Shown: positions 7,527 through 15,963 of the stretch, piece after piece
Layout: every line of letters begins with the position of its first letter
How positions within the stretch are numbered: position 1 is the first letter of the stretch
Origin: Rugosimonospora acidiphila
Lineage (GTDB): Bacteria > Actinomycetota > Actinomycetes > Mycobacteriales > Micromonosporaceae
Length of the DNA: 64,000 nucleotides
Assembly: GCF_039543385.1 (NCBI RefSeq)
Contig: NZ_BAABJQ010000034.1
Location: forward strand, 1 to 64,000
Reading direction: 5' to 3'
The notes under the pieces: model-generated
What the model was told of the DNA's origin: nothing
What the model saw: the letters and a program-made list of their open reading frames with translations, nothing else
Database searches by the model: none
Made by a program: the position numbers and the translations under genes

Positions 7527-8980
7527 ACACCGAGGTACTGCTGGGCGTGACGCAGGGCCTGGCGCTGACCATGAGCATCGGCTTCCTCACCTACGTGGGC
7601 TTCATCCTGGTGCCCTACCTGCGTGAGCGCCCGCGGCCGGGGGGCGACCCGGCGGACTTCGACTGGCACTTCCTGATCCCCTGCTGCGATGAGGAGTACG
7701 TCATCGCGGACACCATCGCGTACCTGCGCGCCACCTTCCCGAGCACGAACATCTGGGTGATCGACGACGCGTCGCGGGACGGAACCGCCGCCATCGTCGC
7801 GCGGGTCGCCCGCAACGATCCGGCCGTGCACCTGGTCCGCCGCAGCGAGCCGAACGCCCGGGTCGGCAAGGGGGAGGCGCTCAACGCCGGGTACCGGGCG
7901 CTGACCGGCAGGCTCGGCGACGGAGTCGACGCGACCCGGACCATCGTCGTGGTCGTCGACGCCGACGGCCGGCCGGCACCGGGCTGCCTGGCCACGTGCG
8001 CCGCCGACCACCTGTTCGGCGACCCGCAGATGGGCGGCGTGCAGATCGGCGTGTGGATGTCCAACCGCTACGAGGACGAGCCCTTCCCCGGGCGCGGCCG
8101 CTGGGCCAACGCCTTCGGGCGCACCCTGGTCCGGCTGCAGGATCTGGAGTTCCGCGCGCCGATCTCGGCGATGCAGATCGGGCGGCGCACGACCGGCACC
8201 GTGGGGCTGGGCGGCAACGGCCAGTTCACCCGGCTCTCCGCGCTGCGCAAGGTCGCCGGCGACAGTGGCGCGCCGTGGCGCGGCTCCCTGCTGGAGGACT
8301 TCGAGATCGGTCTGCACCTGTTGATGGCCGGTTACCGGGTCGAATACACCCGGGAGGCGTACGTCTTCCAGGAGGGGCTGCCGAACCTGCGCCGGCTGCT
8401 CACCCAGCGCACCCGATGGGGGCAGGGCACCATGCAGTGCATCCGGTACCTGCCCCGGATCTGGCGGTCGCCGTACATCTCGACGCTGGGCGCAGCCGAG
8501 GTGCTCTACTACCTGGTGCAGCCGTGGCTGCAGCTGCTGGGCAGCCTGGTGTACCCGCTGCCCTGGATACTGCTCGGAGCCGAGACGTTCCGGCAGCCGG
8601 CGGTCGTGTCCGACTGGTTCTTCGACGGCCCGGGCTGGATCCTGTTCGCCATCTACGGCACGTTCGGGCTGCTGCCGTTCGTCATGTGGGGGCCGGTCTA
8701 CCGGATGGTGTGCGAGCCCAACACCAGCCGCCGCGGCGCGGCCGGTCTCGGCCTGGCGTTCGCGTTGTACATCTACATCTTCTACATCACCTCGTGGCGG
8801 GCGGTGATCCGTCTCGTGCTGCGCCGCAACAGCTGGTCGAAGACTCGCCGCAACGCGGAGGAGCCCGGCACGGTGGTCCCGGCGGGCGCGCCCGTGCCGC
8901 GGCCGGAGCGGCCGGTGCCGACGCCGGCCCACGTCGGCAGGCACCGCCTCGACGCCCGGTCCATGCCAGCCTCCCGATGA
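7523..8980 (+). CDS. Family 2 glycosyltransferase, membrane processive type
   Basis: 485 residues starting at the GTG that overlaps the exosortase stop by 4 nt. An N-terminal transmembrane segment is followed by a GT-A domain (about 45-330) with LIPCCDEEYVI, VIDDASRDGT, VVVDADGRP (the D-A-D metal motif), LLEDFEIGLHL (the acceptor ED motif) and QRTRWGQGT (a QxxRW motif). Several C-terminal membrane helices follow. This is the architecture of cellulose- and hyaluronan-synthase-like enzymes that polymerise and export a glycan from nucleotide sugars. Coupling to the exosortase suggests the glycan may be the acceptor of the sorted protein, which is inference. Confidence 0.92.
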   Translation: MNTEVLLGVTQGLALTMSIGFLTYVGFILVPYLRERPRPGGDPADFDWHFLIPCCDEEYVIADTIAYLRATFPSTNIWVIDDASRDGTAAIVARVARNDPAVHLVRRSEPNARVGKGEALNAGYRALTGRLGDGVDATRTIVVVVDADGRPAPGCLATCAADHLFGDPQMGGVQIGVWMSNRYEDEPFPGRGRWANAFGRTLVRLQDLEFRAPISAMQIGRRTTGTVGLGGNGQFTRLSALRKVAGDSGAPWRGSLLEDFEIGLHLLMAGYRVEYTREAYVFQEGLPNLRRLLTQRTRWGQGTMQCIRYLPRIWRSPYISTLGAAEVLYYLVQPWLQLLGSLVYPLPWILLGAETFRQPAVVSDWFFDGPGWILFAIYGTFGLLPFVMWGPVYRMVCEPNTSRRGAAGLGLAFALYIYIFYITSWRAVIRLVLRRNSWSKTRRNAEEPGTVVPAGAPVPRPERPVPTPAHVGRHRLDARSMPASR

Positions 8981-9016
8981 GCCGTCCGGCCGGCCGGAGA
9001 GAAGACGCGCCTCTCG

Positions 9017-10300
9017 ATGAACGACAGGCAGCATCCGGTACCCGCGGTCGGGGCGCCCGCCGATTCGGCGGCCGGCACGCACTCACCCGCCGAACCCGCG
9101 GGCGGCCTTCACCCACCCACCGCCCCGGCGCGCGGCGCCCGCACCGGCCGTCCCGAGCGCACCGGCCGTCCCGAACACACGGCCCGTCCTGAACGCGCCG
9201 GCGGCCGGGCCGCGGTCCGGTCGACCCGACCGCCGGTCGACGCGGGCACCTCGACGCCGGGCCGCGACGCGTACCTGGACCTGTGGCGGGCGGTCGCGCT
9301 GTCCCGGGTCGTCATGTATCACGTCACCGGCTGGATCTGGCTGGAGGTGCTGTTCCCGGCCATGGGGCTGATGTTCGGTCTGGCCGGCTCGCTGATGGCC
9401 GCGTCGGTGGACCGGGCCGGCCCCGTCGCCGTCCGCCACCGGCTGCGCCGGCTGCTGCTGCCGCTGTGGGCGTTCGGCGCGGTGACCATCGCCGTGCTGC
9501 TGTCCACCGGCTGGCGAACCCGGCCGCCGGGCGGCCTGGGCTGGGGCGCGCTGGTGTGGTGGCTGGTTCCGGCGCGGGTACCGCCGGTGGGCGGTCCGCC
9601 ATGGTCCTGGGCCTTCAGCATCGGCCTCTGGTACATCGTCACGTACCTGTGGCTCATGGCGCTGTCCCCCCTGGTGCTGGCCGCCTTCCGCCGGTGGCCC
9701 TGGTACAGCCTCGCGGTCGCGACCGCGCTGCCGGTCGTGTTCGTCACCGGCTCGGTACACGTCGGGTACTTCGTCGCCACCTACGCCGCCTGCTGGCTGC
9801 TCGGCTTCGCTCACCACGACGGGTTCCTGCGGCGCATACCGGCCAGGGCGTACGCGTGGGGCGTGGCCGCGCTCACGGCCGTCGGCGCGGTGTGGCTGCT
9901 GCGCGCCGCGCTGACGGACCGCGCCTTCGACCTCAACCACACGCCAGTCGGCAACACGCTGTGGTCGGTGGCGTTCGTGGCGGTGGCGCTACGCGCGCGT
10001 CCGCGCCTGCGCTGGCTCGATCGCCTCCCGCCGCTGGCACGGGCGGTACGCCTGATCAACGCCCGGGCCGTGACCATCTACCTGTGGCACCTGCCGGCCG
10101 CCGTGCTCGCCAGCCATCTGATAGTCACCGTGATGCCGCACGGCTCGACCGCGACCGAGGTGCCGCTGCGCCTGATCGGCGCGTGCCTGCTCACCGCCGT
10201 ACCGATCGTGCTGCTCGGCTGGATCGAGGACATCGCGGCCCGTCGCCCGCCCGCCCTGATCCCCCGGATGGCCCGGCCGGCGCCCGCCACCGTGCGCTGA
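9017..10300 (+). CDS. Acyltransferase family 3 membrane protein
   Basis: 427 residues. A roughly 80-residue Pro/Arg/Gly-rich cytoplasmic N-terminus is followed by about ten hydrophobic segments with an acyltransferase-3 signature start (RDAYLDLWRAVALSRVVMYHV). The expected early His lies in that segment, and a late region (YLWHLPAAV) matches the family's conserved C-terminal helix. Such enzymes add acetyl or succinyl groups to extracellular polysaccharides and glycolipids. It lies 36 nt after the glycosyltransferase and probably closes the exosortase operon. The N-terminus contains short RTGRPE-like repeats, so a downstream start cannot be excluded. Confidence 0.85.
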   Translation: MNDRQHPVPAVGAPADSAAGTHSPAEPAGGLHPPTAPARGARTGRPERTGRPEHTARPERAGGRAAVRSTRPPVDAGTSTPGRDAYLDLWRAVALSRVVMYHVTGWIWLEVLFPAMGLMFGLAGSLMAASVDRAGPVAVRHRLRRLLLPLWAFGAVTIAVLLSTGWRTRPPGGLGWGALVWWLVPARVPPVGGPPWSWAFSIGLWYIVTYLWLMALSPLVLAAFRRWPWYSLAVATALPVVFVTGSVHVGYFVATYAACWLLGFAHHDGFLRRIPARAYAWGVAALTAVGAVWLLRAALTDRAFDLNHTPVGNTLWSVAFVAVALRARPRLRWLDRLPPLARAVRLINARAVTIYLWHLPAAVLASHLIVTVMPHGSTATEVPLRLIGACLLTAVPIVLLGWIEDIAARRPPALIPRMARPAPATVR

Positions 10301-10316
10301 CGCGTGGCCCGGCCGG

Positions 10317-10739
10317 TCAGAGGTTCATCAACTCCGGATGGTCGGCCATCGCCCGGAACCGCTCACCCGGGTCGGCGACCAGCCGACGCTCGCCGAGGTC
10401 GAGCAGGCCACCGACGCCGGAGAGCGAGGCGACCGGGGAGCCGTCGACGCGCCGGAACTCCTGCGCTATCCGGAAGGTCTTACCCTCGCCCCACTCGAAC
10501 GCGCAGGAGACGTCGACCTCGTCGCCTCCGCGCAGTTCGCGCAAATACCGCAGGGTCACCTCGAGCGCCACCGGCCCGACCCCGCCGGCGATCAGCCGCT
10601 GCTGCGAGATGCCCGCCGCGCGCAGGCACTCCCACCGCGCGTGCTCGGCATACTGCAGGTAGACCGCCTGGTTCAGGTGGCCCTGGGTGTCCAGCTCGTA
10701 CCCGCGAACCCCGATGCGTACCTGGAACGGATCCCCCAT
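10317..10739 (-). CDS. Hotdog-fold acyl-CoA thioesterase (4HBT-like)
   Basis: 140 residues starting with MGDPFQVRIGVRGYELDTQGHLNQ... The D-x-x-G-H-x-N motif near residues 18-24 is the active-site signature of 4-hydroxybenzoyl-CoA-type thioesterases, and YLQYAEHARWE follows as in that family. The reaction is hydrolysis of an acyl-CoA thioester in the cytoplasm; the chain specificity is unknown. The frame is open further upstream, but the ATG at 10739 gives the standard length, whereas the extension is basic low-complexity sequence. It converges with the acyltransferase gene, 16 nt away, with no obvious operon partner. Confidence 0.85.
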   Translation of the reverse strand: MGDPFQVRIGVRGYELDTQGHLNQAVYLQYAEHARWECLRAAGISQQRLIAGGVGPVALEVTLRYLRELRGGDEVDVSCAFEWGEGKTFRIAQEFRRVDGSPVASLSGVGGLLDLGERRLVADPGERFRAMADHPELMNL

Positions 10740-10915
10740 GGCCAACAGCGTATTACCCCGCACCGCTCCCCGCCGACCGCCACCGCCGGACGCCGCTGTC
10801 GGGCGCCACCGCCGCGACCCGCAAGGTTCACCGCGCCGGGGTTGACCCGCCACCGGCCGCGATGACATAGATAGAGCCAACCTCGCCCCGACCCCGCACC
10901 CCGGTTGGAGATGTC

Positions 10916-12454
10916 ATGGAAGCGTTGCGTCCGGTGCGCCGCAGGCGGCTCAGGGCGGCGGCGGTCGCGCTGCTGGCCACCGCGGCCGTGCTGGCCGCCG
11001 GCCCGGGCACCGCCCAGGCCGCGACGGCTCACGCCACGACCGCACCCGCCACGACGGCTCGTGCCGGCGCGGCCGATTCCGCGGCGGCGCGGGCGGCGCT
11101 TCCCGGCGACAACCTGCCGTTCGCCTCGGCCGTTTTCCGGGCCACGCACAACAGCTACTCCGGAAACCTGGACGGCACCAAGGGCTCCATCGAAAGCCAG
11201 CTCGACAGCGGCGTGCGCTTCCTGGAGTTCGACGTCCAGGACAACGGGTACGCCACCAACCACGACTACTCGATCGGCCACGACTCGCCAGGCGACCTGG
11301 TCGACCACGCCGGCAATCCGGCCTCCAACCTGCTGCGCGACTGGCTGCGGACCGTGGCCACCTGGTCGGCGGCGCACCCGGACGCCGCTCCGCTGCTGGT
11401 GATGCTCGACCTCAAGGACGACCTGACGGACAACACCTCGTTCGCGGCCGGCAACCTGGCGGCCCTGAACCAGGAGCTGACCGACGCGTTCGGGTCGCGG
11501 CTGCTGATGGCCAGGGACGTGCCGGGCGCGCTGGGCACCATCGGCTCGCTGCGCGGCCGGGTGCTGACCCTGCTCTCCGGCGACGCGGGCGACCGCACCT
11601 CGTACCGGCGGGACATCGGGTACGACCCGGCGGTGGCGATCAACTCGCACGGCCAGGTGGTCGAGGTACACGACTCCGGCTCCGGGGCGCTCTGGTACTG
11701 GACCGGCACGTACGGCGCCGACGGCCGGGTCACCTGGCTGCGGCACGGCCAGTACGACACCGGAACCACCCCGGCCGTCGCGCTCAACGACAGCGGCCAG
11801 CTGGTGGAGGTGCACAAGTCGGCCAGCGCCGACACCCTCTGGTACCACGTGGGTCAGTTGGGCGCCGACGGCGAGATCACCTGGTCGCCGAGCCGGCAGT
11901 ACGACAGCGGGGTGACCCCGACGGTCAGCTTCGTCAGCGGTAGCGGCACGGCGGTGCACGAGATCCATCGCAGCCAGAGCAACGCCCAGAACTGGGCCTG
12001 GGACGGCACGCTGAACGCCTCCGCGGCCACGGTCTCCTGGAACGCCGCCACGCACGGGAAGACCTCCGATCCGCTGTACGGCAAGACGGTCGGGACGGCC
12101 GGCGGCATGCGGGTGGCGGTGCGCACCGGCGCCGACGGCGCCGCGCCCGCGCAGACCCTGCTGTACTCGACCGACCGGGTGGCGGGCGACCGGATCCGGT
12201 ACCAGCAGACCGCGTTCGACGAGTACCAGGACGGCGACCCGGCGTTCCTGCAGGAGGGCGCGCTGTTCTACGCCGCCACCGCGACCGACACCGGGTTCAT
12301 CACCTCGGCCCGCCAGGCCGGCCAGATCGTGCGCGGCTGGGACTTCGACAGCGCCGGCGACGCGACCAGCCCGCTGGCCAACTACCCGGCCACGAACAAT
12401 CCGTCGGCCGCCTGGTACGTGAGCCTGGTGACCCAGGCCGGCGCGGTCAGCTGA
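10916..12454 (+). CDS. Secreted PI-PLC-like phosphodiesterase with inserted repeat domain
   Basis: 512 residues. A signal peptide (RRRRLRAAAVALLATAAVLAAG...AQA, cleavage near 36) precedes a TIM-barrel phosphodiesterase. FRATHNSYSG (about 74-83) carries the first catalytic His, FLEFDVQDN the metal/acid region, and SIGHDSPG the second His region. The barrel runs to about residue 220. It is then interrupted by about 190 residues with at least three internal repeats (YD-x-x-x-x-VAINSHGQVVEVH type, ending LWYW or LWYHV). It resumes with GFITSARQAGQIVRGWDF. The repeats look like blades of a small beta-propeller or lectin. The family cleaves inositol phospholipids or similar phosphodiesters outside the cell. 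The ATG follows a GGTTGGAG site. Confidence 0.82.
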   Translation: MEALRPVRRRRLRAAAVALLATAAVLAAGPGTAQAATAHATTAPATTARAGAADSAAARAALPGDNLPFASAVFRATHNSYSGNLDGTKGSIESQLDSGVRFLEFDVQDNGYATNHDYSIGHDSPGDLVDHAGNPASNLLRDWLRTVATWSAAHPDAAPLLVMLDLKDDLTDNTSFAAGNLAALNQELTDAFGSRLLMARDVPGALGTIGSLRGRVLTLLSGDAGDRTSYRRDIGYDPAVAINSHGQVVEVHDSGSGALWYWTGTYGADGRVTWLRHGQYDTGTTPAVALNDSGQLVEVHKSASADTLWYHVGQLGADGEITWSPSRQYDSGVTPTVSFVSGSGTAVHEIHRSQSNAQNWAWDGTLNASAATVSWNAATHGKTSDPLYGKTVGTAGGMRVAVRTGADGAAPAQTLLYSTDRVAGDRIRYQQTAFDEYQDGDPAFLQEGALFYAATATDTGFITSARQAGQIVRGWDFDSAGDATSPLANYPATNNPSAAWYVSLVTQAGAVS

Positions 12455-12632
12455 TCCCTGCCGGTCCGGGGCCCGCCGGAGGGGTCGGGCGGGCACCCCG
12501 CCGCCGGTGGGAAAGGGCGCTGTCTCACATTCCCGTCGGAGGTCGTGGGACAGGCGGTAGAGTCGCTCTCGTGGAGAAGTGCGGCCGGCGACCGACCGAC
12601 CGCGGGGCGGCCGGCGGCGTCCGGACGGGCCG

Positions 12633-13262
12633 ATGACCTCCTTCCTGGACCGGCTGCTGGACCTGCACGGCACCGTCATCTACCTGATCGTCGGGGCGCT
12701 GGTCTTCGTGGAAGACGCCTTGTTCGTCGGGTTCGTGATCCCCGGTGAGACCGCCGCCATCCTCGGCGGGGTGGCCGCCAGCCGGGGCAATACCAGCGTC
12801 GTGCTCATGTGCGCCATCGTGGTGGTCGCGGCCATCGTCGGGGACACCGTGGGGTATGAGATCGGTGCCCGCTACGGCCACCGGCTGCTGTCCCTGCGGG
12901 TGCTGCGCCACCGCGCGGGCGGCATCGAGTCGGCGCGTCGCACGCTGGCCCGCCGGGGCGGCCCGGCCGTCTTCCTCGGCCGGTTCGTGGCCTTCTTCCG
13001 CGCGGTGATGCCCTTCCTCGCCGGTACCACCCGGATGCGGTACCGGCGGTTCCTGGCCTACAACGCCGCCGGGGGCCTGGTCTGGGGTACCGCCGCGGTG
13101 CTGCTCGGCTTCCTGGCGGGCAACTCCTACGCGGCGGTCGAGAAGACCTTCGGTCGGGTGGCCGCACTGGTGGTCGCCGCGGTCGTGGTCGCCGCGCTGA
13201 TCGCGTGGAGCATCCGGCGGCGCAGGCGGGAGCACCGCGCCGAGTCGGACGGCGACGCGTAA
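12633..13262 (+). CDS. DedA-family membrane protein
   Basis: 209 residues with four to five hydrophobic segments. Hallmarks are FVIPGETAAILGG near 36-48, GDTVGYEIGARYG near 74-86, FLGRFVAFFRAVMPFLAGTTRM near 118-139 and the following NAAGGLVWGT. Members are undecaprenyl-phosphate or phospholipid flippase-like transporters that affect envelope homeostasis. Start ATG at 12633; an upstream in-frame GTG (12579) would add a basic stretch unlike the family. It stands alone on the plus strand after the phospholipase-like gene. Confidence 0.9.
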   Translation: MTSFLDRLLDLHGTVIYLIVGALVFVEDALFVGFVIPGETAAILGGVAASRGNTSVVLMCAIVVVAAIVGDTVGYEIGARYGHRLLSLRVLRHRAGGIESARRTLARRGGPAVFLGRFVAFFRAVMPFLAGTTRMRYRRFLAYNAAGGLVWGTAAVLLGFLAGNSYAAVEKTFGRVAALVVAAVVVAALIAWSIRRRRREHRAESDGDA

Positions 13263-13607
13263 CCCTCGCCGGGCCGCACGGTCCGCCGCACGCTCCGCCC
13301 GGGTCCACACTGGACGGACACCCCACCGGGTCGCGGCGCCGGGGCCCGACTCCACCACCGGCGCCCGGGGCCGGTGCGGGCCGGACCGTCTACCACACGC
13401 CGTCCACCTGGTTCCGGCGGAGAATGGGACGAAGCATTCCACCTGGGCAGGAACCAGTACCCGATCCGACCGCGCGCAATTCCGTCATGTGTCATGAATG
13501 ACAGAACGTGGCGGCGCGCTCGCCGCCGGGCCATCCGCGTGTCACCATCGTCAGACCTTTGGCCCCGGATGAACTGACCGTGTCGGACCGAGCGAGGCAA
13601 CGAAGCC
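13263..13607. other. 345-nt intergenic region upstream of mscS-like gene
   Basis: No gene is supported on either strand. The left half is GC-rich; the right half (13440-13560) is A/T-richer and probably holds the promoter of the mscS-like gene. The palindrome listed separately at 13303-13315 lies here. Confidence 0.6.
13303..13315. promoter_or_regulatory. GTCCA-N3-TGGAC palindrome, copy 1
   Basis: GTCCACACTGGAC, perfect 5-bp arms around CAC. The identical 13-mer recurs at 25043-25055, with variants at 22522-22534 and 54077-54089. All four are between genes. It is a candidate operator for an unidentified regulator. Confidence 0.5.
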
Positions 13608-14510
13608 ATGTACCAAAGCCTGGCCCCACTGACCGACTATGGCCTGTGGGCTCGCAGCAGCGGGCTGGAGATCGTACTGTTCGTCACCGGCGCCGTGCTG
13701 ATGACCCGGTTCGTGACCTGGATCGGCAAGCGCGTCACCGGCCGCATCGACGCGCAGGCCACCGGCTCCGGCTCGGGTTCCGGCACGGACAGCGTGGTCA
13801 AGTCCGAGGAGGCCAAGCACCGGCACGCGGTGGCCCAGGTGGTCACCTGGGCCTTCCTGGTCCTGGTGTATTCGGTGACCTCGGTACTGGTGATGCAGCG
13901 GCTGGGAATCCCGCTGTCGGGCATCGTGGCGCCGGCGACGGTGGTGGGCGTGGCACTCGGCTTCGGCGCCCAGCGCATCGTGCAGGACATCCTCGCCGGG
14001 TTCTTCGTGGTGACCGAGCGGCAGTACGGCTTCGGTGACCTGATCCGGCTCAACGTCCCCGGTACGATCGCCCCGCTCACCGGCACGGTGGAAGAGGTCA
14101 CGCTGCGGATGACCCGGATACGCACCGCCAACGGTGAGGTGGTCACGACGCCGAACGGCCAGATCATCCAGGTGTTCAACCTGTCCCGGGACTGGGCGCG
14201 GGCGGTCGTCGACGTACCGATCCCCGCCTCGGCGGACGTGACCTCGGTCAACGCGCTGCTGGTGCGGGTGGGCAACGAGATGTACCGCGAGGATGAGCGG
14301 CACAACCTGCTCCTGGATCCGCCAGCCGTGATGGGGGTGGAGAGCCTGGACATCGACCAGTTGAAGGTGCGCGTGGTCGCCCGCACCCTGCCCGGCAAGC
14401 AGTTCGACGTCGGGCTGGCGCTGCGCGCCCGGATCACCAGCGCGCTGCGGCACGAGGGGATCAACGTGCCGGCCGACGTGGACACCGTACCGGCGACGGG
14501 CACCTCGTGA
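13608..14510 (+). CDS. Small-conductance mechanosensitive channel (MscS family)
   Basis: 300 residues. An N-terminal helix (about 18-38), a Ser/Gly linker, and two more hydrophobic segments lead to the pore-helix signature (VGVALGFGAQRIVQDILAG, about 105-123). The beta domain follows (FGDLIRL, GTVEEVTLRMTRIRTANGE, then NGQIIQVFNLSRDW), and an alpha/beta cytoplasmic end. The channel opens under membrane tension to release solutes during osmotic downshock. It overlaps the next gene by 4 nt at GTGA. Confidence 0.93.
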   Translation: MYQSLAPLTDYGLWARSSGLEIVLFVTGAVLMTRFVTWIGKRVTGRIDAQATGSGSGSGTDSVVKSEEAKHRHAVAQVVTWAFLVLVYSVTSVLVMQRLGIPLSGIVAPATVVGVALGFGAQRIVQDILAGFFVVTERQYGFGDLIRLNVPGTIAPLTGTVEEVTLRMTRIRTANGEVVTTPNGQIIQVFNLSRDWARAVVDVPIPASADVTSVNALLVRVGNEMYREDERHNLLLDPPAVMGVESLDIDQLKVRVVARTLPGKQFDVGLALRARITSALRHEGINVPADVDTVPATGTS

Positions 14511-14887
14511 TGCCCGGATTCCGCATGCGCCGATCGACGTTGATCCTCCTGGTGTTCTTCGTGCTGACCCTCGCCCTGTACCTGCTGGTCCGGCCGTCGC
14601 CCCCCGCGCCGCGGGCGTCGATCCAGCCGCCACCGTCACCGGCGGCCACCACCGTCGCGCCGCACCGGTCACCCAGTCCGCCGGCCCCGCGGCACACCGC
14701 CGCGACCGTGGCACCCAGCCCCACGCCGTCGCCGACGCGGTCGACCGGATCGCCGACCCCGCCGCCGCCGAGCCGTCCACCCGCCTCACCGACCCCGTCC
14801 AGGACGACCGCCTCACCGAGCCCGTCGCCCACGCCGTCCGCGTCCGCCTCCCCGTCCCCCGCCAGCGAGGACCTGATCACGCCTTAG
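14507..14887 (+). CDS. Single-pass membrane protein with Pro/Ser/Thr tail
   Basis: 126 residues. A basic N-terminus (FRMRRST) is followed by one transmembrane helix (about 10-28) and then roughly 95 residues of Pro/Ser/Thr/Ala low complexity ending EDLITP. Orientation is probably N-in with the tail in the cell wall. No domain is recognised. The GTG start overlaps the mscS-like stop; an ATG follows immediately at 14510, giving a 1-nt overlap (TGATG), so either may be used. It may act with the channel because the two genes are coupled, which is inference from position only. Confidence 0.65.
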   Translation: MMPGFRMRRSTLILLVFFVLTLALYLLVRPSPPAPRASIQPPPSPAATTVAPHRSPSPPAPRHTAATVAPSPTPSPTRSTGSPTPPPPSRPPASPTPSRTTASPSPSPTPSASASPSPASEDLITP

Positions 14888-14895
14888 CGGGGAAG

Positions 14896-14947
14896 CCGGG
14901 GCCCGGTGGAGGAGACCGGACCCCGGCCGGCACGGTTCAGACCGTGC
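14896..14947. terminator. Two consecutive hairpins between convergent genes
   Basis: Hairpin one: 14896-14907 pairs with 14915-14926 (12 bp, one mismatch, 7-nt loop). Hairpin two: GCACGGT at 14930-14936 pairs perfectly with 14941-14947 around TCAG. They sit between the plus-strand membrane protein and the minus-strand SGNH hydrolase, so they may stop transcription from both sides. Confidence 0.6.
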
Positions 14948-15010
14948 CTCGCCTGGCCTCGCGCGTCGTGCCGACGGCTTCGCTACGCGACCGAGGCCGA
15001 CTGTGCGGCG

Positions 15011-15901
15011 CTACCCGCGTAGGGCCGACAGGACCGCCCCTGACATGCCCTGTTCGCCGACCGCGTTCGGGTGGAACGGCGCGGCCGACGTGCCCGGGAT
15101 CAGCCCCTCGGTCCACCGGGTGCCGCCGCCCCTGCAGGCGTCGTGGCCGATGGACGGCGTGTACACGTCGACATAGGTCGCGTTGTTGGCGGCGGCGGTG
15201 CTCGCCAGCATGGAATTCAACCCCTTCTCGACGCCGCGCAGGTAGCTCACGTCGCCGTACGCGATCGGGACGACGGGCCAGCAGCCGAGCCCGCTGTCGG
15301 GCAGGATCGCCGTGTACCCGACGACCAGCACCCTGGCGTCCGGCGCGGCGGCGTGGATCGCGCCCAGTACCGCGGCCACCTTGGGCGCGGTCGCCGCGAT
15401 CCGGGCGGCCAGTTGGTCGGTCCCGCCGGCCGTGTACTCGTTCTTGCACGGGCTGCCCAGCGGGTTGGACAGGCTGTCCTCGGCGCAGGTGGTGATGATT
15501 CCGGTGAATCCGATGTCGTTGCCGCCGATGCCCACGCTGACCAGCGTGGCGTCGGCGGTCACGGCGCTGATCTGGGCCGGCACGCTCTGGCCGAGCTCAC
15601 CGGTGCCCGGGTTGAGGATGTCTGCGGTCGTGGCGCCGCCGCAGCTGACGTCGGTGAACGACGAGGAGTGGATCGACGCGGTCACCAGCGACGGGTAGTT
15701 GTGGTTGGACCGGGTACAGTTGAGATCCACCTGGCTGGGGATGAGCGGCCCCGACGTGTACGAGTCGCCGAGTGCCACGTAGCGACCGGTCGGGGCGGCG
15801 GCACCGGCCGGCGCGGCGACGACCAGGGTCGTGGCGAGCGCGGCGGCGACCGCGACGAGACAACTGGCGGTGCGGGGACGGAAGGACCTCCAGTTTTCCA
15901 T
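15011..15901 (-). CDS. Secreted SGNH/GDSL hydrolase (esterase/lipase)
   Basis: 296 residues. The signal peptide spans about 1-37 (RTASCLVAVAAALATTLVVAAPAGAAAP). The mature enzyme starts with YVALGDSYTSG (block I, nucleophile Ser in GDSY). CGGATTADIL (block II), GIGGNDIGF (block III) and FHPNAVGEQGM (block V, catalytic His) follow. Several Cys pairs fit a secreted, disulfide-bonded enzyme like Streptomyces SEST. It should hydrolyse ester bonds outside the cell; the substrate is unknown. ATG at 15901 has a GGGAG site 5 nt upstream and gives the proper signal peptide; the longer open frame upstream is not coding-like. Confidence 0.92.
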   Translation of the reverse strand: MENWRSFRPRTASCLVAVAAALATTLVVAAPAGAAAPTGRYVALGDSYTSGPLIPSQVDLNCTRSNHNYPSLVTASIHSSSFTDVSCGGATTADILNPGTGELGQSVPAQISAVTADATLVSVGIGGNDIGFTGIITTCAEDSLSNPLGSPCKNEYTAGGTDQLAARIAATAPKVAAVLGAIHAAAPDARVLVVGYTAILPDSGLGCWPVVPIAYGDVSYLRGVEKGLNSMLASTAAANNATYVDVYTPSIGHDACRGGGTRWTEGLIPGTSAAPFHPNAVGEQGMSGAVLSALRG

Positions 15902-15963
15902 TGCGCTCCCTGGGACACGGGGATCGATAGTGATCAAAATTTTGCGCCGCACCAAGGTCGCTG

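Noticed and set aside
13205..13501. Plus-strand frame after dedA
   Set aside because: Low-complexity Pro/Arg/Gly sequence overlapping the dedA-like gene end; no motif and poor start context.
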